A DNA stretch of 64,000 nt from Talpa occidentalis (lineage: Eukaryota > Chordata > Mammalia > Eulipotyphla > Talpidae): contig NW_023604861.1 of assembly GCF_014898055.3 (NCBI RefSeq), forward strand, positions 97,652,083-97,716,082. Reading direction: 5' to 3'. Position numbers and translations under genes: made by a program. Shown here one piece after another: positions 46,965 to 58,726 of the stretch. The stretch's first letter is position 1, and every line of letters begins with the position of its first letter. The notes beneath the pieces are model-generated. The model was not told the DNA's origin and made no database searches. It saw only the letters and a list, made by a program, of their open reading frames with translations.

Positions 46965-48500
46965 TTTGAAAAATAGATATGCCTGTGTAGTCCACATCTC
47001 ATCATCTCGATGCAAAACAGTCCCATTGCCCCAAAAAAGGACCCTTGCTCCTTTCACAATACTCACCTCACTTCCTCCGGAGCAACCACCATTCTGACTT
47101 TCTGTCATAGTTGATTTAATTGTCTGTCCTAAGAATTCTGATTATCTTTCAATATAATAAAAATATTTCCTTTATAAAATTTGTACATGTTAGAGAAAAC
47201 ATGGGGAGCGGGAGTTAAATTTTGTTTCCTTCTAGTATCTTTCTAGATGTAAGTTTTGCTTGTTTTTTTATTGGTCATTGTTTACAAAATTCCATAGTAT
47301 ACTTTCATTCTCACATTATTTCCATAATATTTTATATGATAAACATAAGTCATACATGTTGTCCAAGGAAAAAACTCAATCTAGAATTTAATAACCAACA
47401 AAATTATCTTTTAAACCCAAAGATGAGTTAAAATATTTTGCAGTTATACAAAAGCTGAAAGAATCCTTCAATCACAGGTTCACCCTACAGGAAATGCTTC
47501 CTTCAGGCAGAAGGAAAATGACACCAGGTGGAAATAGGGACTTGCACAAAGGAATAAAGAGTACCAGAAATGGTAACCGCATAAGTAAATGCATAGGAAT
47601 TTTATCTTATCATTTAATATCTATAAATATAATTGAAGACATCTAGTCCTTGCCAAGATGAAGTAGCCCCATTTCTTCTACATCCTTTCATCTCATAACT
47701 GGAAATCTCTGGACATAGCATAACATAGCAAACATGGGTAGACTCTGAAAGGGTAAAGAATAAGGTGAACTGCCCAAGGACCAGGAGACTCAGGTATGAC
47801 ATAGCATTTTGTTCCCTGTCTCTTCTTTTGTTAATTTTTAAAATTTATTTTATCACATATTTTATATGGGTCATTATAACCCAGACCTGTCAATAGCTAC
47901 AGACAAAAGCAAGCAAGCAAACAAACAAACAAAAAAACTTCCAAGGAAAAACCTGCTTCTAGTCAAAGAATCAGTAAAAGGACCTAACAACAGAAATTTT
48001 TATTTGCTATACTTGCCCTACTCTAGTCAAATCTATGCTCTCTCTATATACGCCCACCTGTTCAAAAGACTCAGACTGAGTGAGGAGTTTATGATTCACT
48101 CCCTGCCTGGTAGAAGTAGATAGCATTACAAGTCCCCTTCTAAGTTGTACTATCAGGTCCAACAGATTGAACCTTTACCCACCACCCAGCATCAAGACTG
48201 ATGGAGGCAAATGGGGGTTAGTTGCTTTGCTTTTCTACCCCCCTGGTGTCAGCAGGGCCTAGAGAGAAATTAAGCCTTCATTCCTACCTATTCTGCATAG
48301 CCAGCACAATAAGACATGAAAAAAAAAAAAAAATTGATGCCATAAACTGGAAAGGCTGATAGTTGATAAATTTATTTATGCACAAAATTATCAGAAATCT
48401 ATAAATAAAATACTAAGAGTGAATTAGCAAGAATGTGGAAAATATGAAATATAATTTCTACATATCATATGCCTGAAACACATACACACACACAAACACA
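46965..48500. other. AT-rich sequence; no gene seen
   Basis: An (AAAC)n run lies near 47915-47936 and a poly-A of about 15 near 48319-48333. LINE-like A-rich texture near 47150-47430. No gene recognised. Confidence 0.35.
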
Positions 48501-48504
48501 CACA

Positions 48505-50045
48505 TTGTAAATCAATGGAAAAAGACAGTCTTTTCATCAAATGGCACTGGAACAATTGAATACCCATATGGGTCCATAACTTATATCACATAAAAAAATA
48601 ATTCAAGATGGATTATGCATATCAATGGAAAATTTAAAACTATTAACTTTAGAGGAAATAGAAGAGAAAATATTTGAGACCTTGGGTTAAGCCAGAAATT
48701 TTTAGCTGTGATACTAAATGCACAATAGATAATAGATAAATTGATAATTTGGACTTTATCCATATTAAAAATATCTGCTCCTTGAAAGACACTATTAAGA
48801 AAATGAAAAGACAAATTACATACTATGAGAAAAATTTTGCAATGCTTGTATCTGATAATGCACTTAAGTCCAGATTTTATAATGAACTCAATAAGAAGGC
48901 AGATATTTTATTTTATTAAAAATAAAATGGGGTGGGCCTCCCCTGTGGGGCAGGTTGAGTGAGGCACTGTGAATCTGTCCGCAGTTTCTGCAGTGTGGTT
49001 CAATCCCAGCCGCCAGGGAGGATCCCACGTGGCACAGCAGACCTCTCCTGTCTCACCTGCTGTTCCCCTCAGCAGTGTATTTTGGTCGTCTTCCTTTTCT
49101 GCTCCCTGCTCTGTCTTTGGTGAATCCTCTTACCACCACCCTCCACCCCCTGCACCTCTGGCCTACACCCCAGCTCTTGTATGCATAAATAAATAAATCT
49201 TCAAAAAAAAAAAAAAAAAGTAAAATGCACCAAAGATATAAACAGACATTTTGCCAAAGAAGTTAAATGGATGGCAGTAAGTACATGAAAACATGCTCAG
49301 CACCATTAGTCATTAGGGAAATGCACATTAAAACCATAATTAAATACTATTACTCTTACTTTAGAATGACTAAAATTAAAAATACTCACCATACTAAGTG
49401 TTGGTGAAGATATGAAAGAAGTGGAATCCTCATTTACTGCTGGTAGAATGAAAAATAATACAAATGGAGAAGCCATTTATAGTTTCCCAAAAAGTTAAAC
49501 ATGCACCGACCACATTTTCAAGCCATTCAATTCCAGGAGAAAAGGAAGCAGGTGTCCATACAAAGGTTTGTACACAATTGTTCTTAGCAGCTTTGTTTGT
49601 CATAGCCCCAAACTGGAAACAACCTAAATATCCATCAACAGATTAATGGAAAGCAACAAATTGTAGCTCATCCAGACAGTGGGCTAAGGAAGGGAGGGAG
49701 AGGAAAGGAAAGGAAAAAAGAAAGGAAGGAAATGATTTGCTGACAAACACAGTTTGGATAAATCTCAAAAAAAATCATGTTGATAGAAATATCAGAGAAA
49801 AAAAGACTACACACTGCCACTTTCATATATAAAGCTATAAAAAAAGAACAGGATAAGAGGCCTAGGAGAGAGATTGCAAAGTGCATACAGAAACTTGTAG
49901 GGGGTGATAGGAATGTTCACTATAATAATTGTTATTCTGAGTTCATAGATTTGCATATAAGTGAAAACTTACATTGTAGATTTTAAATGTATGCAGGTTT
50001 TTGCATGTCAATTATCCTAATAAAATTGCTTCAAAAATGAGGCAA
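48505..50045 (+). mobile_element. Old L1 3' end, sense, split by a SINE
   Basis: ORF2 C-terminal part: 'cagtcttttcatcaaatggc', 'tgaaagacactattaagaaa', then after the SINE 'aacagacattttgccaaaga', 'agtcattagggaaatgcaca', 'ctaagtgttggtgaagatat', 'tgtttgtcatagccccaaac', 'aaatatccatcaacagatta'. Ends in the 3' UTR at about 50045 ('ttatcctaataaaattgctt'). Inactive. A purine-rich tract at 49690-49732 interrupts it. Confidence 0.88.
48934..49219 (+). mobile_element. tRNA-derived SINE nested in L1
   Basis: Plus orientation. Head GGGCCTCCCCTGTGGGG, then 'ggcacagcagacctctcctg', 'ccctcagcagtgtattttgg', 'tttggtgaatcc', 'gtatgcataaataaataaat' and poly-A of 17. A short repeat 'taaaatg' occurs at 48923-48929 and 49221-49227, a possible partial target duplication. 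Diverged, older subfamily. Confidence 0.9.
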
Positions 50046-50049
50046 TAAA

Positions 50050-51180
50050 GGATATCAGAATTTGACTATTCACTATCTGGTCTGCCACTAGGTGCATGCA
50101 AAATCTACACATTTAACTAGAGCCCGCTGGACAATACCTCTGCAATGTTATGCAAATCACTGTGAGAAAGACAATAATTATGGTAGAAACCACCAGAACA
50201 TGGTTGCTTTCACACACTTTTTTTTTTTTTTTCCAGATCTGTGCTGTCTATAGCATGCGGCTGCCAGATAACCCAACTTGGGGCTTTTCTCTTTGGTTTA
50301 GAGAATCTGAAATTGAGCTGTGCTGAACTGAAGTCCACACAGTGGTTCAGGGGTGTGGAAAGTACCTAGGGCAGACCACAAGCTAGAGTTCCCTAGACTA
50401 TATCAATGTCAAAACTAACTGTCATCTCCTAGGTTGTTTGTTTAAAAAAATTCCATGAGCTTCATTTAGGTCACTTTAAAATAATCTATAATATATCACA
50501 TTGATTGTCATCAATAATCTATAGCATCTTTTGTGTTCTTATAATTTCCTTTTAGGGTTTTTTTTTTTCCTGCATTGTGGAAGATATTGTTTTCACAAGA
50601 GATGATTCCACCATTTAGTTCAGGCTCTCCTTCCCTTTTCTGCTCCCCTGAGCAGAACTCCCAACTCTACTTCTATGAAGGGGACAGATCTAAGGACAGT
50701 TCTTGGCAGCCCAGACATGCCAGGTCTTGTCACTGAGGTGTCCTGGCCTGGGCATAGTCATCTACAGCAACAGTCTACTTCTTGCCAGAAGAGCTTTTGG
50801 CTTTGCAAAGTCTTTTCTACAATTAACCACACCATGGTGAGTTGAGGAAAAGGGACAGAGCACCAAAAGATCTGGGTTTTAGAACCCCTCATCAGCTCTG
50901 TTTTGTACTGTCCATGGGGAACCACTGGCTTTGCAGCCATAAAAGAAGGGGGACAGCCATGGAGTAAATTCCTGTCCCTGTACTGGAGAGGATATGTCAG
51001 AGAGCCATTCCAAACTTCTAAGGTCAGTATTACCCCATGACACAAAACTTCAGAGAAACTTGGCAGCTCACGTGCCCCAGGTCTCAGCAGCACAGGGCAG
51101 AAAAATGATCTGAACTCAGGCCAGCCTGGCCAGAGGATCTAATGCTTTTCTCAACTCATCGGGCTGCTTCTTTGTAAATG
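50050..51180. other. Unique sequence; no gene seen
   Basis: Contains T-runs (50219-50232, 50561-50569) but no recognised repeat or exon. A 111-codon minus frame (50758-51093) has no domain. Confidence 0.4.
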
Positions 51181-51182
51181 CT

Positions 51183-51411
51183 AGGTCATCACCACTCACC
51201 ATGACAGTAGGCTCACCACCCCTCACCTGGCTGCTGGGTTACCACCAGTCACCATGACCTCTGGGTCATCATCAGTCACTACAACCTCCTGATTGCCACC
51301 ACTTACCACAACGACCTGGTTAGCACTACTCGCTGCTATCCTTAGATCACTACCACTTGCTGCAAGCACTGTGTTCCCACCACTCACCAAGGCTGCCTGG
51401 CACCACTCCCC
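51183..51411. repeat. Degenerate 27-bp minisatellite, nine units
   Basis: The anchor CACCACTCACC or a close variant starts at 51190, 51217, 51243, 51270, 51297, 51324, 51351, 51378 and 51401. Spacing is 27, 26, 27, 27, 27, 27, 27 and 23 bp. Units differ by many substitutions but keep the period, so an old array. Unit sequence is roughly 'ggtcaccaccactcaccatgacct'-like in pieces. The nearly constant multiple-of-three period explains the short open frame at 51293-51499. Confidence 0.85.
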
Positions 51412-51424
51412 ACTACTGCCATGT

Positions 51425-52255
51425 CTCTATTTCCTACTGTTACTGCTTTATAATCAGATTTATAGACACTGTTGGATTCTGCTTATCAGTGTTTTCTAGG
51501 TAATTGATACTTTAGTCTCAGTTGCAAGATGTAATGCAATTTTCACTCTTGTTTTTTGGAGGAACTAACAAGCCCATACTCAACTGGATGCCTCTGCAAA
51601 CTTCTGAGATGTTACATAACTGGATGGAAGCTGGGCCTCCTAGATCTTGAGAGTGCTGTGTTCTTATTCCCTGATTTCCTTATAAATAAACTCATTTGTT
51701 CACAAAGTCAAGGAGTGAAGGTTTTAGGTTAGGGTAAGGAGTTTGGACTTAATCTAAGACAAGGTTTTGCACAGAGGGAATGAAGTAATCAGATCCTTCC
51801 AGAAATTAAGCTCAAAGACCAACTGAGAGTCTACTACAGTAGCCCTGGCAAGAGAGGATGTGCCTTGCTCTTCTGTGATGCTAGCAAGAATGGATACATT
51901 CACAGATTGTTTTATAGGTAGAGCCAAACTAGACTTGATGAAGAGCTGGGGGGAATCTTGTGCTTTGTTTTGAACAAAAAATCAAAATTGAAGTAGAGTT
52001 GATGTTGGAGTCCTCATGATTCACATGAGTATAGATTTTGGAGAAACAGAAACTCAGGCAACACGAGCATAGAGCAGTATGTAGAGCCAGGACAGTGGAT
52101 GACAACACCAAGGGTGTCAGTGCACACAGAGGAAAAAAAGGGGTTGGAAAAGAACCCTGACAGGGCATCACTTAGAGCAGACATAACAGATGGGGCCAAG
52201 AAGACTAAGAAAGAGCTGTCAGCACAGCAGAAGGAAAGCAAATGACGTCAATATC
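51425..52255. other. Unique sequence; no gene seen
   Basis: No repeat family or exon recognised. Frames at 51929-52241 on the minus strand are short and overlap. Confidence 0.4.
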
Positions 52256-52264
52256 TATATGGAG

Positions 52265-52590
52265 ATCTATATGGAAAGAAAATGAACCCAAACTTCACAC
52301 CGCATGCTAAAATTAAGTTGAGGTATATCATAAACCTAAGTGTGAAAACAAACTACAAAGCTTCTACAAATAACCTGGGAGATTGTCTTCATGTTGGGGT
52401 GGACAAATATCTCTTAGGTCACACGAAAAAAGCAGTGACCATAACAAAAAGAAGAAATGTGACTTCATCACAATTAAGCTTTCTGTTTATTAAAAGGCAG
52501 CATTAATAAAGAGAAAAGGATAGTAGGCTGGGAGAAACTCTTCTTTATACCTGTTGTCTGACTGAAGGCTCAAATCCAGACATGCAAAGA
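52265..52590 (+). mobile_element. L1 ORF2 C-terminal fragment, sense
   Basis: 'aacttcacaccgcatgctaa', 'tcataaacctaagtgtgaaa', 'acttcatcacaattaagctt', 'aggatagtaggctgggag' follow the order of the L1 ORF2 3' third. Diverged and truncated on both sides. Confidence 0.75.
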
Positions 52591-52934
52591 CTCCTTTCAT
52601 ACTTATCGACAGTTGTCTTAATTGAATGTCTCTAAGTCAATTCCCTCTGAAGCAAATTTCAAAATGGCTCAGATTTTGGGAAATCAGACCAGTCACAGCA
52701 GGAGCTGTTCCAGCTTTGGGAAGGGCCCTGCTGCCTGAGGAGAGCCCTGACAGGCAGAGAGGGGGTGCTCCGTCAGCCACACTGATCCCAAAAAGACGAT
52801 GTGGAGGCCCGAGAATTTTGAAAACTTAAAGCCAGTTCATAGGCTTGTTCTGCCTTTCACGTGGCAGCCAGCAGAAGATGCAGCAGGCACTGCAGTGCAG
52901 CATCCAGACTTGCCCTGGCGCTTTTTGCCTAGTA

Positions 52935-53545
52935 TGTTGGTCAGAGTTCTCTAGAAACAGAGTTCTCTAGAAATACAGGGCTATCATGTGTACAGGTATA
53001 GAATAAGAAATTTATGTTAAGGGATTGGCTCACATGATTATGGAGGCTGGCAAATTCAAAACTTACCAGGTGGGTTGGCAACAGGAGACCCAGGAAGAGG
53101 TGATGCTGCAGTTCAAGTTCAAAAGCAGCCTGCTGGGGAGTCCCTCTTTCTCCAGGGAGGTAGGTCTTTTGTTCTATTCAGGAGTTCAGCTGGCTGGGTG
53201 AGTACAACAATCTGTTGTACTCAAAGTCCACCAATTTAAATGTAAATATAAATGTAAACATCTAAGCATATTTAGGTGCAACTAAAAAATGTTATCTATT
53301 AGCTAAAAATATACTAACTGGACTGTGGTGATGGATCACGGGTGATATGGTGGTGGGAGAATTACAGGGACTACCCCTGAGGGGAGAAACTAATTACTGT
53401 ACAACGTGAACAACAATATAAGAAAATAAATAAATTTAGAAAAAATTAAAAAAATGCCCTTACGGAAACATCTGAAACAATGTTTGATGACAATATGTAG
53501 GGACTATGGCCCAGCCAAACTGACACAGAGTTAACCATCTGACCA
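52935..53545 (+). repeat. Ancient eutherian interspersed repeat, interrupted
   Basis: Left part (52935-53262): 'ttggtcagagttctctagaa', 'gggattggctcacatgatta', 'tggaggctggcaaattcaaa', 'gtacaacaatctgttgtact'. Right part (53456-53545): 'ggaaacatctgaaacaatgt', 'ggcccagccaaactgacaca'. Both match in order a common placental repeat that I recognise by sequence but cannot name reliably. Another element sits between them. Confidence 0.65.
53262..53455 (+). mobile_element. Retroelement 3' end, shared with 58727-58914
   Basis: Shares with 58.8 kb the ordered blocks 'ctgtggtgatg', 'gggactac.cctgaggg', 'gaa.caa..att', 'gtacaa...gaacaa.a.t' and an A-rich 'aataaataaa' type tail. The A-rich end and its position inside an older repeat indicate retrotransposition. 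Probably a lineage L1 3' UTR; left boundary and target duplication are unclear. Confidence 0.6.
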
Positions 53546-53549
53546 AGTG

Positions 53550-54640
53550 TGCTTGAATTGTGTCCACCTGGGGAAACATAATCAGACTGAAGTTTGGATA
53601 CAGCTCTGAGCAACATAGCAGTGGTTTCACAAGTTCGCAAGTTTTGCCAGACAGCAACTGTCTGAAGTTGAGACAGATTTAGCAAATAGGGAAGATGCTT
53701 TTCCCTTTATAAGATGTATTCTGTATGAATTAGGTGGATTAGGTGAGAGCAATTGATTTATGGAAACACAGTCAGGACAACTGGATGGCCCAGTGAAGCT
53801 TTCAGAAAAAAAGAACATGAAAGTAGAGGGAAGACAAAAATAGATTTAACCTGACTGAAAATGACATATGAATGAAGATAGCAGAGTGACAAAGACAACC
53901 ACACAAGAGAAACCCAGGGACAGGTACATGTTAAGTACTATTCAGTCAGAGGCTGCTGCAAATCAGATGCTACTAAAGAACAACAGAAATTAGTGTGATA
54001 TGACTGACAATGTCAGAAAAGCATAATCGCTTGCCTTTCCTTATGGGATTATAAAAGGTTTTAGCAGAACACTGGTAAGAATAGGAAAAGAAAGATGGAC
54101 GCAAAGAAAGCTCAGGAAGCCCATGGAGAGGGAACTTGGAGTCCGCTACACAACTGGTCCGTCTACAGACAATCCTGGGGACGCCTACCTCTCCCCACCT
54201 GCAACGTATGCATGTCATAGAGATTAAATAAAAGTGAAGTTGAGAGTTGCTTGACCAAATTCCATTATCTGACATTGCATCTCAGAATTCCTGTCGCTGT
54301 TGCTGAAAATATAACTACTGTAATGGATCTCAAAAATGCACAAATAGTCTTCTCAAGTGAAATTTATTTTTATTAATTCTTGATATTTTGCCCAAAGACA
54401 AGAAAATTTTTTTCGTGTCAGATATTGTTTAAATCAAAAAACTTGTTTTTTCGCATTACAATAGAAGAAATTAGTTTCTTTACTTTTGATACCGAATAGC
54501 ATTAGGATTTTTTTTTTAAACTCTGATTTTCATTTCTTATCTCTTGTGTCAGTTATTTGAAAAATATGGTTCAATGCAGATAACCTAGTCAGGAGAAAAG
54601 TATAACAGCTAGTAAATTTCATATTGCTGCTGTAGAAAAG
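53550..54640. other. Unique sequence; no gene seen
   Basis: No assignable repeat or exon. The 100-codon minus frame at 53973-54275 has no recognisable domain. Confidence 0.4.
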
Positions 54641-54654
54641 TGATAAACATGTCA

Positions 54655-54838
54655 ATTTACTAGGGCAAAAGAAATTTTTAATGGGCAAAAGATGACTGAG
54701 CAGACTATTCACAAAAGAGGATATATAAATTTACAAATGGCCAATAAGCATGTGAAAATGTTCTCAACCCATTATTTATCAGAGAAATATAAATTAAAAC
54801 CACAAATGAACTACTATCATGCCCTTACCCAGCTAAAG
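54655..54838 (+). mobile_element. L1 ORF2/3' end fragment, sense
   Basis: 'aaatggccaataagcatgtg', 'aaatgttctcaacccattat', 'aaattaaaaccacaaatgaa' correspond to a short segment of the L1 ORF2 3' end. Truncated at both ends. Confidence 0.75.
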
Positions 54839-54839
54839 C

Positions 54840-55610
54840 TAAAGAGGTGGGACCCAGCTGGGATGGCACCAGAGTTCCTAGGTGTCCCCCATGTCTCTCC
54901 CTGTAACATGGACTTCTTGTGGCTTGGGTCCTGGGGTCCAAGAGAAAGGAGGTAATGAGGGAGGAGGGAAGGACTGGAGGAAGGAAGCCAAAACCACCGC
55001 TCCATTTAAGACCTGGACTCAGCAGTCTGAGGAGCCTCTTGGTCAGGGAAGTCATGTGACCAGAAGAGGACTAGATTCTCCACCCCAGTTGGGGAATGGC
55101 ACCTGTGAAGAGAGGGAGAAGGAACTGATGGTGGATATGTTGGAAACTGTCAACCACACCAAGTATATTTCCCTATTTTGCCATGAAAAATGCAACAGTA
55201 CCTAAACATCACTGTGTATATATTGCTATTTGGGAATAAAAATTCTCCTTTAATAGCAAATAAATATGCAGTGTATAATGAATCTGCAGTTTATTCTTTA
55301 CTCACTTCTTAAGAGGATGTGTATTTGCTTTTGGAGAATGTCATATAGTCATAGTATTGTGTTTAACTTAAATATTGCTTTATTATAAACAGGAAGGAAG
55401 ATTATAAAAAGGAAAAGACATAATACTATATAAAAGATATATTAAAAGCAATACCATAACTGGGCCTCCATTTTATTGAGTTCCTGTATGCACTAGACAA
55501 GGGAAGCCAGTACTTCACAGAATATACCACTGAAGGGAGCCAGGACTTGTCAATGGGGGAGCTTCACTAGATTGGAACTGTGGTTATCATGAACACCATT
55601 AAATCTATTT
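54840..55610. other. Unique sequence; no gene seen
   Basis: The 107-codon plus frame at 54882-55205 overlaps minus frames; no motif recognised. No repeat recognised. Confidence 0.4.
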
Positions 55611-55613
55611 CTG

Positions 55614-55930
55614 AAGAAAGGTTAACTTTTTTTAAAAAAAGATGTATTTATTTACGCATATAAGAGCTGGCTTATAGGCCAGAAATGCGGGGGGTGAGAG
55701 GATTCACCAGAGACAGAGTAGGAAGCAAAAGGCAGATGTACTGCTGAGGGGAGCAGTGGGCAAGACAGGAGAGGTCTGCCGTGCCAGGTGGGTAGCTCCC
55801 TGGCCAGCCAGGTGGGTAGCTCCCTGGCCAGCCAGGGATCGAACTCGTGCTGCAGAGGCTGTGGATAGCTTCATAGTGCTGCGACTTAAACATTTGCACC
55901 ACCAGGAAGGTCCCAGAAAAGCTAACTTTT
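55614..55930 (-). mobile_element. tRNA-derived SINE (older subfamily) with 24-bp internal duplication
   Basis: Body about 55631-55913, minus orientation. Imperfect target duplication: 'gaaaggttaactttt' near 55615-55630 against 'gaaaagctaactttt' ending 55930. Contains 'gaggattcaccagagacaga', 'ctgctgaggggagcagtggg' and B box 'gggatcgaact'. A 24-bp tandem duplication (55785-55808 and 55809-55832, identical) lies just downstream of the B box in SINE orientation. Confidence 0.92.
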
Positions 55931-56086
55931 CATGATGCTACATTTGGGAAAAAAAGACGGGGTTGTCATGGAACAAAACTGAGCAGCATAACAACAGTCC
56001 CTTAAATGCTGATCCACCACAGATGCAAGGCTTCCCCTGCTCTGGTGCTGGGAGGAGGCACCATGTTCCAAAGCCAGGGCCCTAAT

Positions 56087-56748
56087 TGTTAGGGGGAAAA
56101 GGATGTCCTAAAACTAATTTCATACAGGCTTTGTGGACTTCACCCCCAACCCAGGCCAAAGCCAAAGACACTGGGAACTCCAAATCCCATCACCACCAAA
56201 GGGAAGGTGGCTTTGGCTATTCGATCTTCATCACCATGGAAATGGTGGCAAAAAAGTGAAAGGGGGGAATTGTTAGGGGGAAAAGGATGTCCTAAAGCTA
56301 ATTCCATATAGGCTTTGTGGACTCCACCCCCACCCCAGGCCAAAGCCAAAGACACTGGAAACTCCAAATCCCATCACCACCAAAGGGAAGGTGGCTGGGA
56401 CCTGAGGGTGGGGTTAAGCAGCCAGGTTGGTATAAAGGCAGACACGTGGGCTTTGGTGTGTGGGGGGGGTCCCCCATTTTGGCTCTCCGCCAGCTCACAG
56501 CGTCAGGCCAGCTCTGAGAGTGCCTTTGGGTTTCCAGGTCATCGGATCGGGTAGGATGCGTTAAAGACTTTATTTCCCTATTTTCTCCCTGAGTTGTACA
56601 TTTTCCTCATTTCCCTTTCCCTTGTCAATAAACCTTTTCTTAACCTTTTGTGTATGCCTGTAGTGGAGTATTAATAAGTCCCTTTTAAGCATGCAGGTGA
56701 GGACCCACAGCCAGGCAACCCGTTCAATATCGGAGTTGTCCTATAACA
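56087..56748 (+). mobile_element. Collapsed provirus: 5' LTR fragment, PPT, full 3' LTR (family A)
   Basis: 5' LTR fragment 56087-56212 (TGTTAGGGGG start); internal remnant 56213-56270 ending in a polypurine tract 'aaaaaagtgaaaggggggaa' (56250-56269); complete 3' LTR 56271-56748 (478 bp), beginning TGTTAGGGGG and ending CTATAACA. TATA box at 56431-56436, AATAAA at 56627-56632. Flanks are TAAT (56083-56086) and TTAT (56749-56752), which may be a 4-bp duplication with one change. The two LTR starts differ at six of about 126 positions by eye. A deletion removed the rest of the 5' LTR and essentially all internal coding sequence. Confidence 0.9.
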
Positions 56749-56754
56749 TTATGA

Positions 56755-57665
56755 AGAGAGCTAGACCAGTGCAGCCCAGAAGACCCTTAAAGTCTGATCT
56801 CTGGGCATGCACCATCTCCCACACTTCTTGAAAATTCCTCTGATGTTCACTGGTCCCCCAGGGTTTAGAACCAGTGGCCCAGAGGAGGAGGACTGCGTAA
56901 TAGCCTGGGTCTGTGCTGAGCGCCCTGCTCTCCAGCCCCTGGTGGTAATTGGCTTAGATGGTTGGCCGTCTGAGTAAGACAGGCCATTACTCCAGGCTCT
57001 GCCCTAACCTCCAGCTCCCGGTTTCCCGACAGTGCGTGTGTGGCCCTCGATCCAGACACACAGGTGGAAAAGATACAGCGGAAATAGGAAGAAGTCAATT
57101 AAAATGTGTTAACCCAAACAGGAAATACCAGTGAGGTAGACGGTAGACGAGTTTGTTTTACTTCGGATGTGCGATTCTATCAATACTTAGATTGTGCAAA
57201 AGTTCATATTTTTAAAAGTTATTTTCAAACCAACCCCATACTTCACTTCTCATTTTTCCTAAATATTTGTGTTCTTTCTATTCTTGTATTTGGGACAAGA
57301 TTGAAACAAAGCACAGACACTTTTTAACAATGAAGGGGCTTCATGTCCCCTGCTCCAGGCAGAAAAAAAAAAAGGATTTTTCTTTATCAAGAGAAAATGT
57401 TTCCTAAAAGTCATCCATCCAAAGCATGAGTTTACTCAAAACAAACAAGTTAAAAAACAAACAAACAAAAAACCAGGAAGGAAGATTATATTTTGTTTGT
57501 GCTGACAAAATGACCTCCCACCATCAAACTCACAGCATCAGGAGGCTTTGTGACAGATTCTAAAAGCTGATGCTTCTCCAGATCCAGAGGCTTCTATGTA
57601 CAACTCAGTGCTCCTGTAGCAAATTCACTGAATGTGAGAATTAGAACCTACCAAAGAGCAGGTAT
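56755..57665. other. Unique sequence; no gene seen
   Basis: The stretch 56760-56885 has 'tagaaccagtggcccag' which could be a degraded hAT-type element end; weak. An A-run (57362-57373) and an (AAAC)n patch (57456-57472) are present. No gene. Confidence 0.35.
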
Positions 57666-57670
57666 ATTAG

Positions 57671-57672
<2 letters not shown>

Positions 57673-57718
<46 letters not shown>
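57673..57718. repeat. (TC)n microsatellite, 46 bp
   Basis: Pure run of 23 TC units, the longest dinucleotide tract in the window. Confidence 0.97.
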
Positions 57719-57719
<1 letters not shown>

Positions 57720-57721
<2 letters not shown>

Positions 57722-58505
57722 CCCTCCCCCTTTTGTCCCAAGGAATTTGGGGAGAAAATTAAATTAAATCAAGTGCTTTTGATTTCATTTCAGTTTGTCT
57801 TTTGAAGATACAGCCTTATCTTTACAAGGCTTTGTGAAAAGGTTGGTTGAAGACGTAGTAGTTGTATTTTTCCATTCTGCGGCATACCATGCAGCCATGA
57901 AAAATATTGTTGTGGGAGATGGTTCCCAATCACAGATAAGGGAATATTTACCAGAAATATTGACTTGGGGCCAATGTTGGGCTTTGGCAAAACAAAAGGA
58001 GTTGCACTTTTTAAGGTAATTTGGGTTGCATTTTCATAGTAAAATCACACATGCCCAGACACTCTTCCCTTGCTAACGCAGGAGTTCATCTAGTTCATCT
58101 ACAAGAACTGTCTGGTTATTAAAATGTTAAAAGAGGGGTTACATCTACCAGGACCCCTGGTTGTTGCTGACTCAGCACTAGGCAGTGTCTCTTGCTCTTG
58201 TTGCATAGGAATCACCTCAAGAGTTTAATCATTGATCTCTGCCTCCCTCTTCCAGTGGTCGTGAGTGAATTGGTTTGGTAAACAATCCAGGACTCTGGAC
58301 ATTTTAAAAGCTCCCAAACTGTATGTGAGCAGCCAGGGTGAGATGCACTATTTAATAGTATCAGTGGCTGAGATCTACAGTAAGCCCTTGCAGAACGAGC
58401 CCACAGATGGGTATAGTCAGTTCCAAAGTCAGCAGGACCACCACTTTTCGTCTCGTCTCACAGGAAACAGAGCACAAGGCTAGGAAGCCCAGGGGCTAAT
58501 GCACT
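57720..58505. other. Unique sequence; no gene seen
   Basis: An open frame at 57795-58019 (74 codons) includes 'ccatgcagccatgaaaaata', which resembles an L1 3' UTR phrase, so it may be repeat-derived. No exon support. Confidence 0.35.
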
Positions 58506-58514
58506 AGAGAGACT

Positions 58515-58622
58515 GCAGGCTGGGCGCTAAGCATGACTCTGTACTTGCCGGGCTCTGCAACCTGGGAAAGTTACTCAGCTGCTCTGAGTCTCCATTTCCT
58601 CATCTCAAATGGCATGCTGGTG
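58515..58622 (+). repeat. MIR relic
   Basis: 'aacctgggaaagttactcag', 'ctgctctgagtctccatttc' and 'ctcatctcaaatgg' match the MIR left half in order. Confidence 0.7.
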
Positions 58623-58726
58623 GTCTTGCCAGCCTCATGATGTTGTTTGGTTGTGATGAATCAGTGCATGCACACAGCTGGCCACTGTCTGAAGGCTCTG
58701 GGTTTGCAGAAAGTAGCATCCTGCAG

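Noticed and set aside
56087..56748. Retroviral coding genes between the LTRs
   Set aside because: Only 58 bp of internal sequence remain, ending in the polypurine tract; no gag, pol or env is present.
57795..58019. Possible exon with a 74-codon frame
   Set aside because: The middle resembles an L1 3' UTR phrase and there is no convincing splice-site pair or family match.
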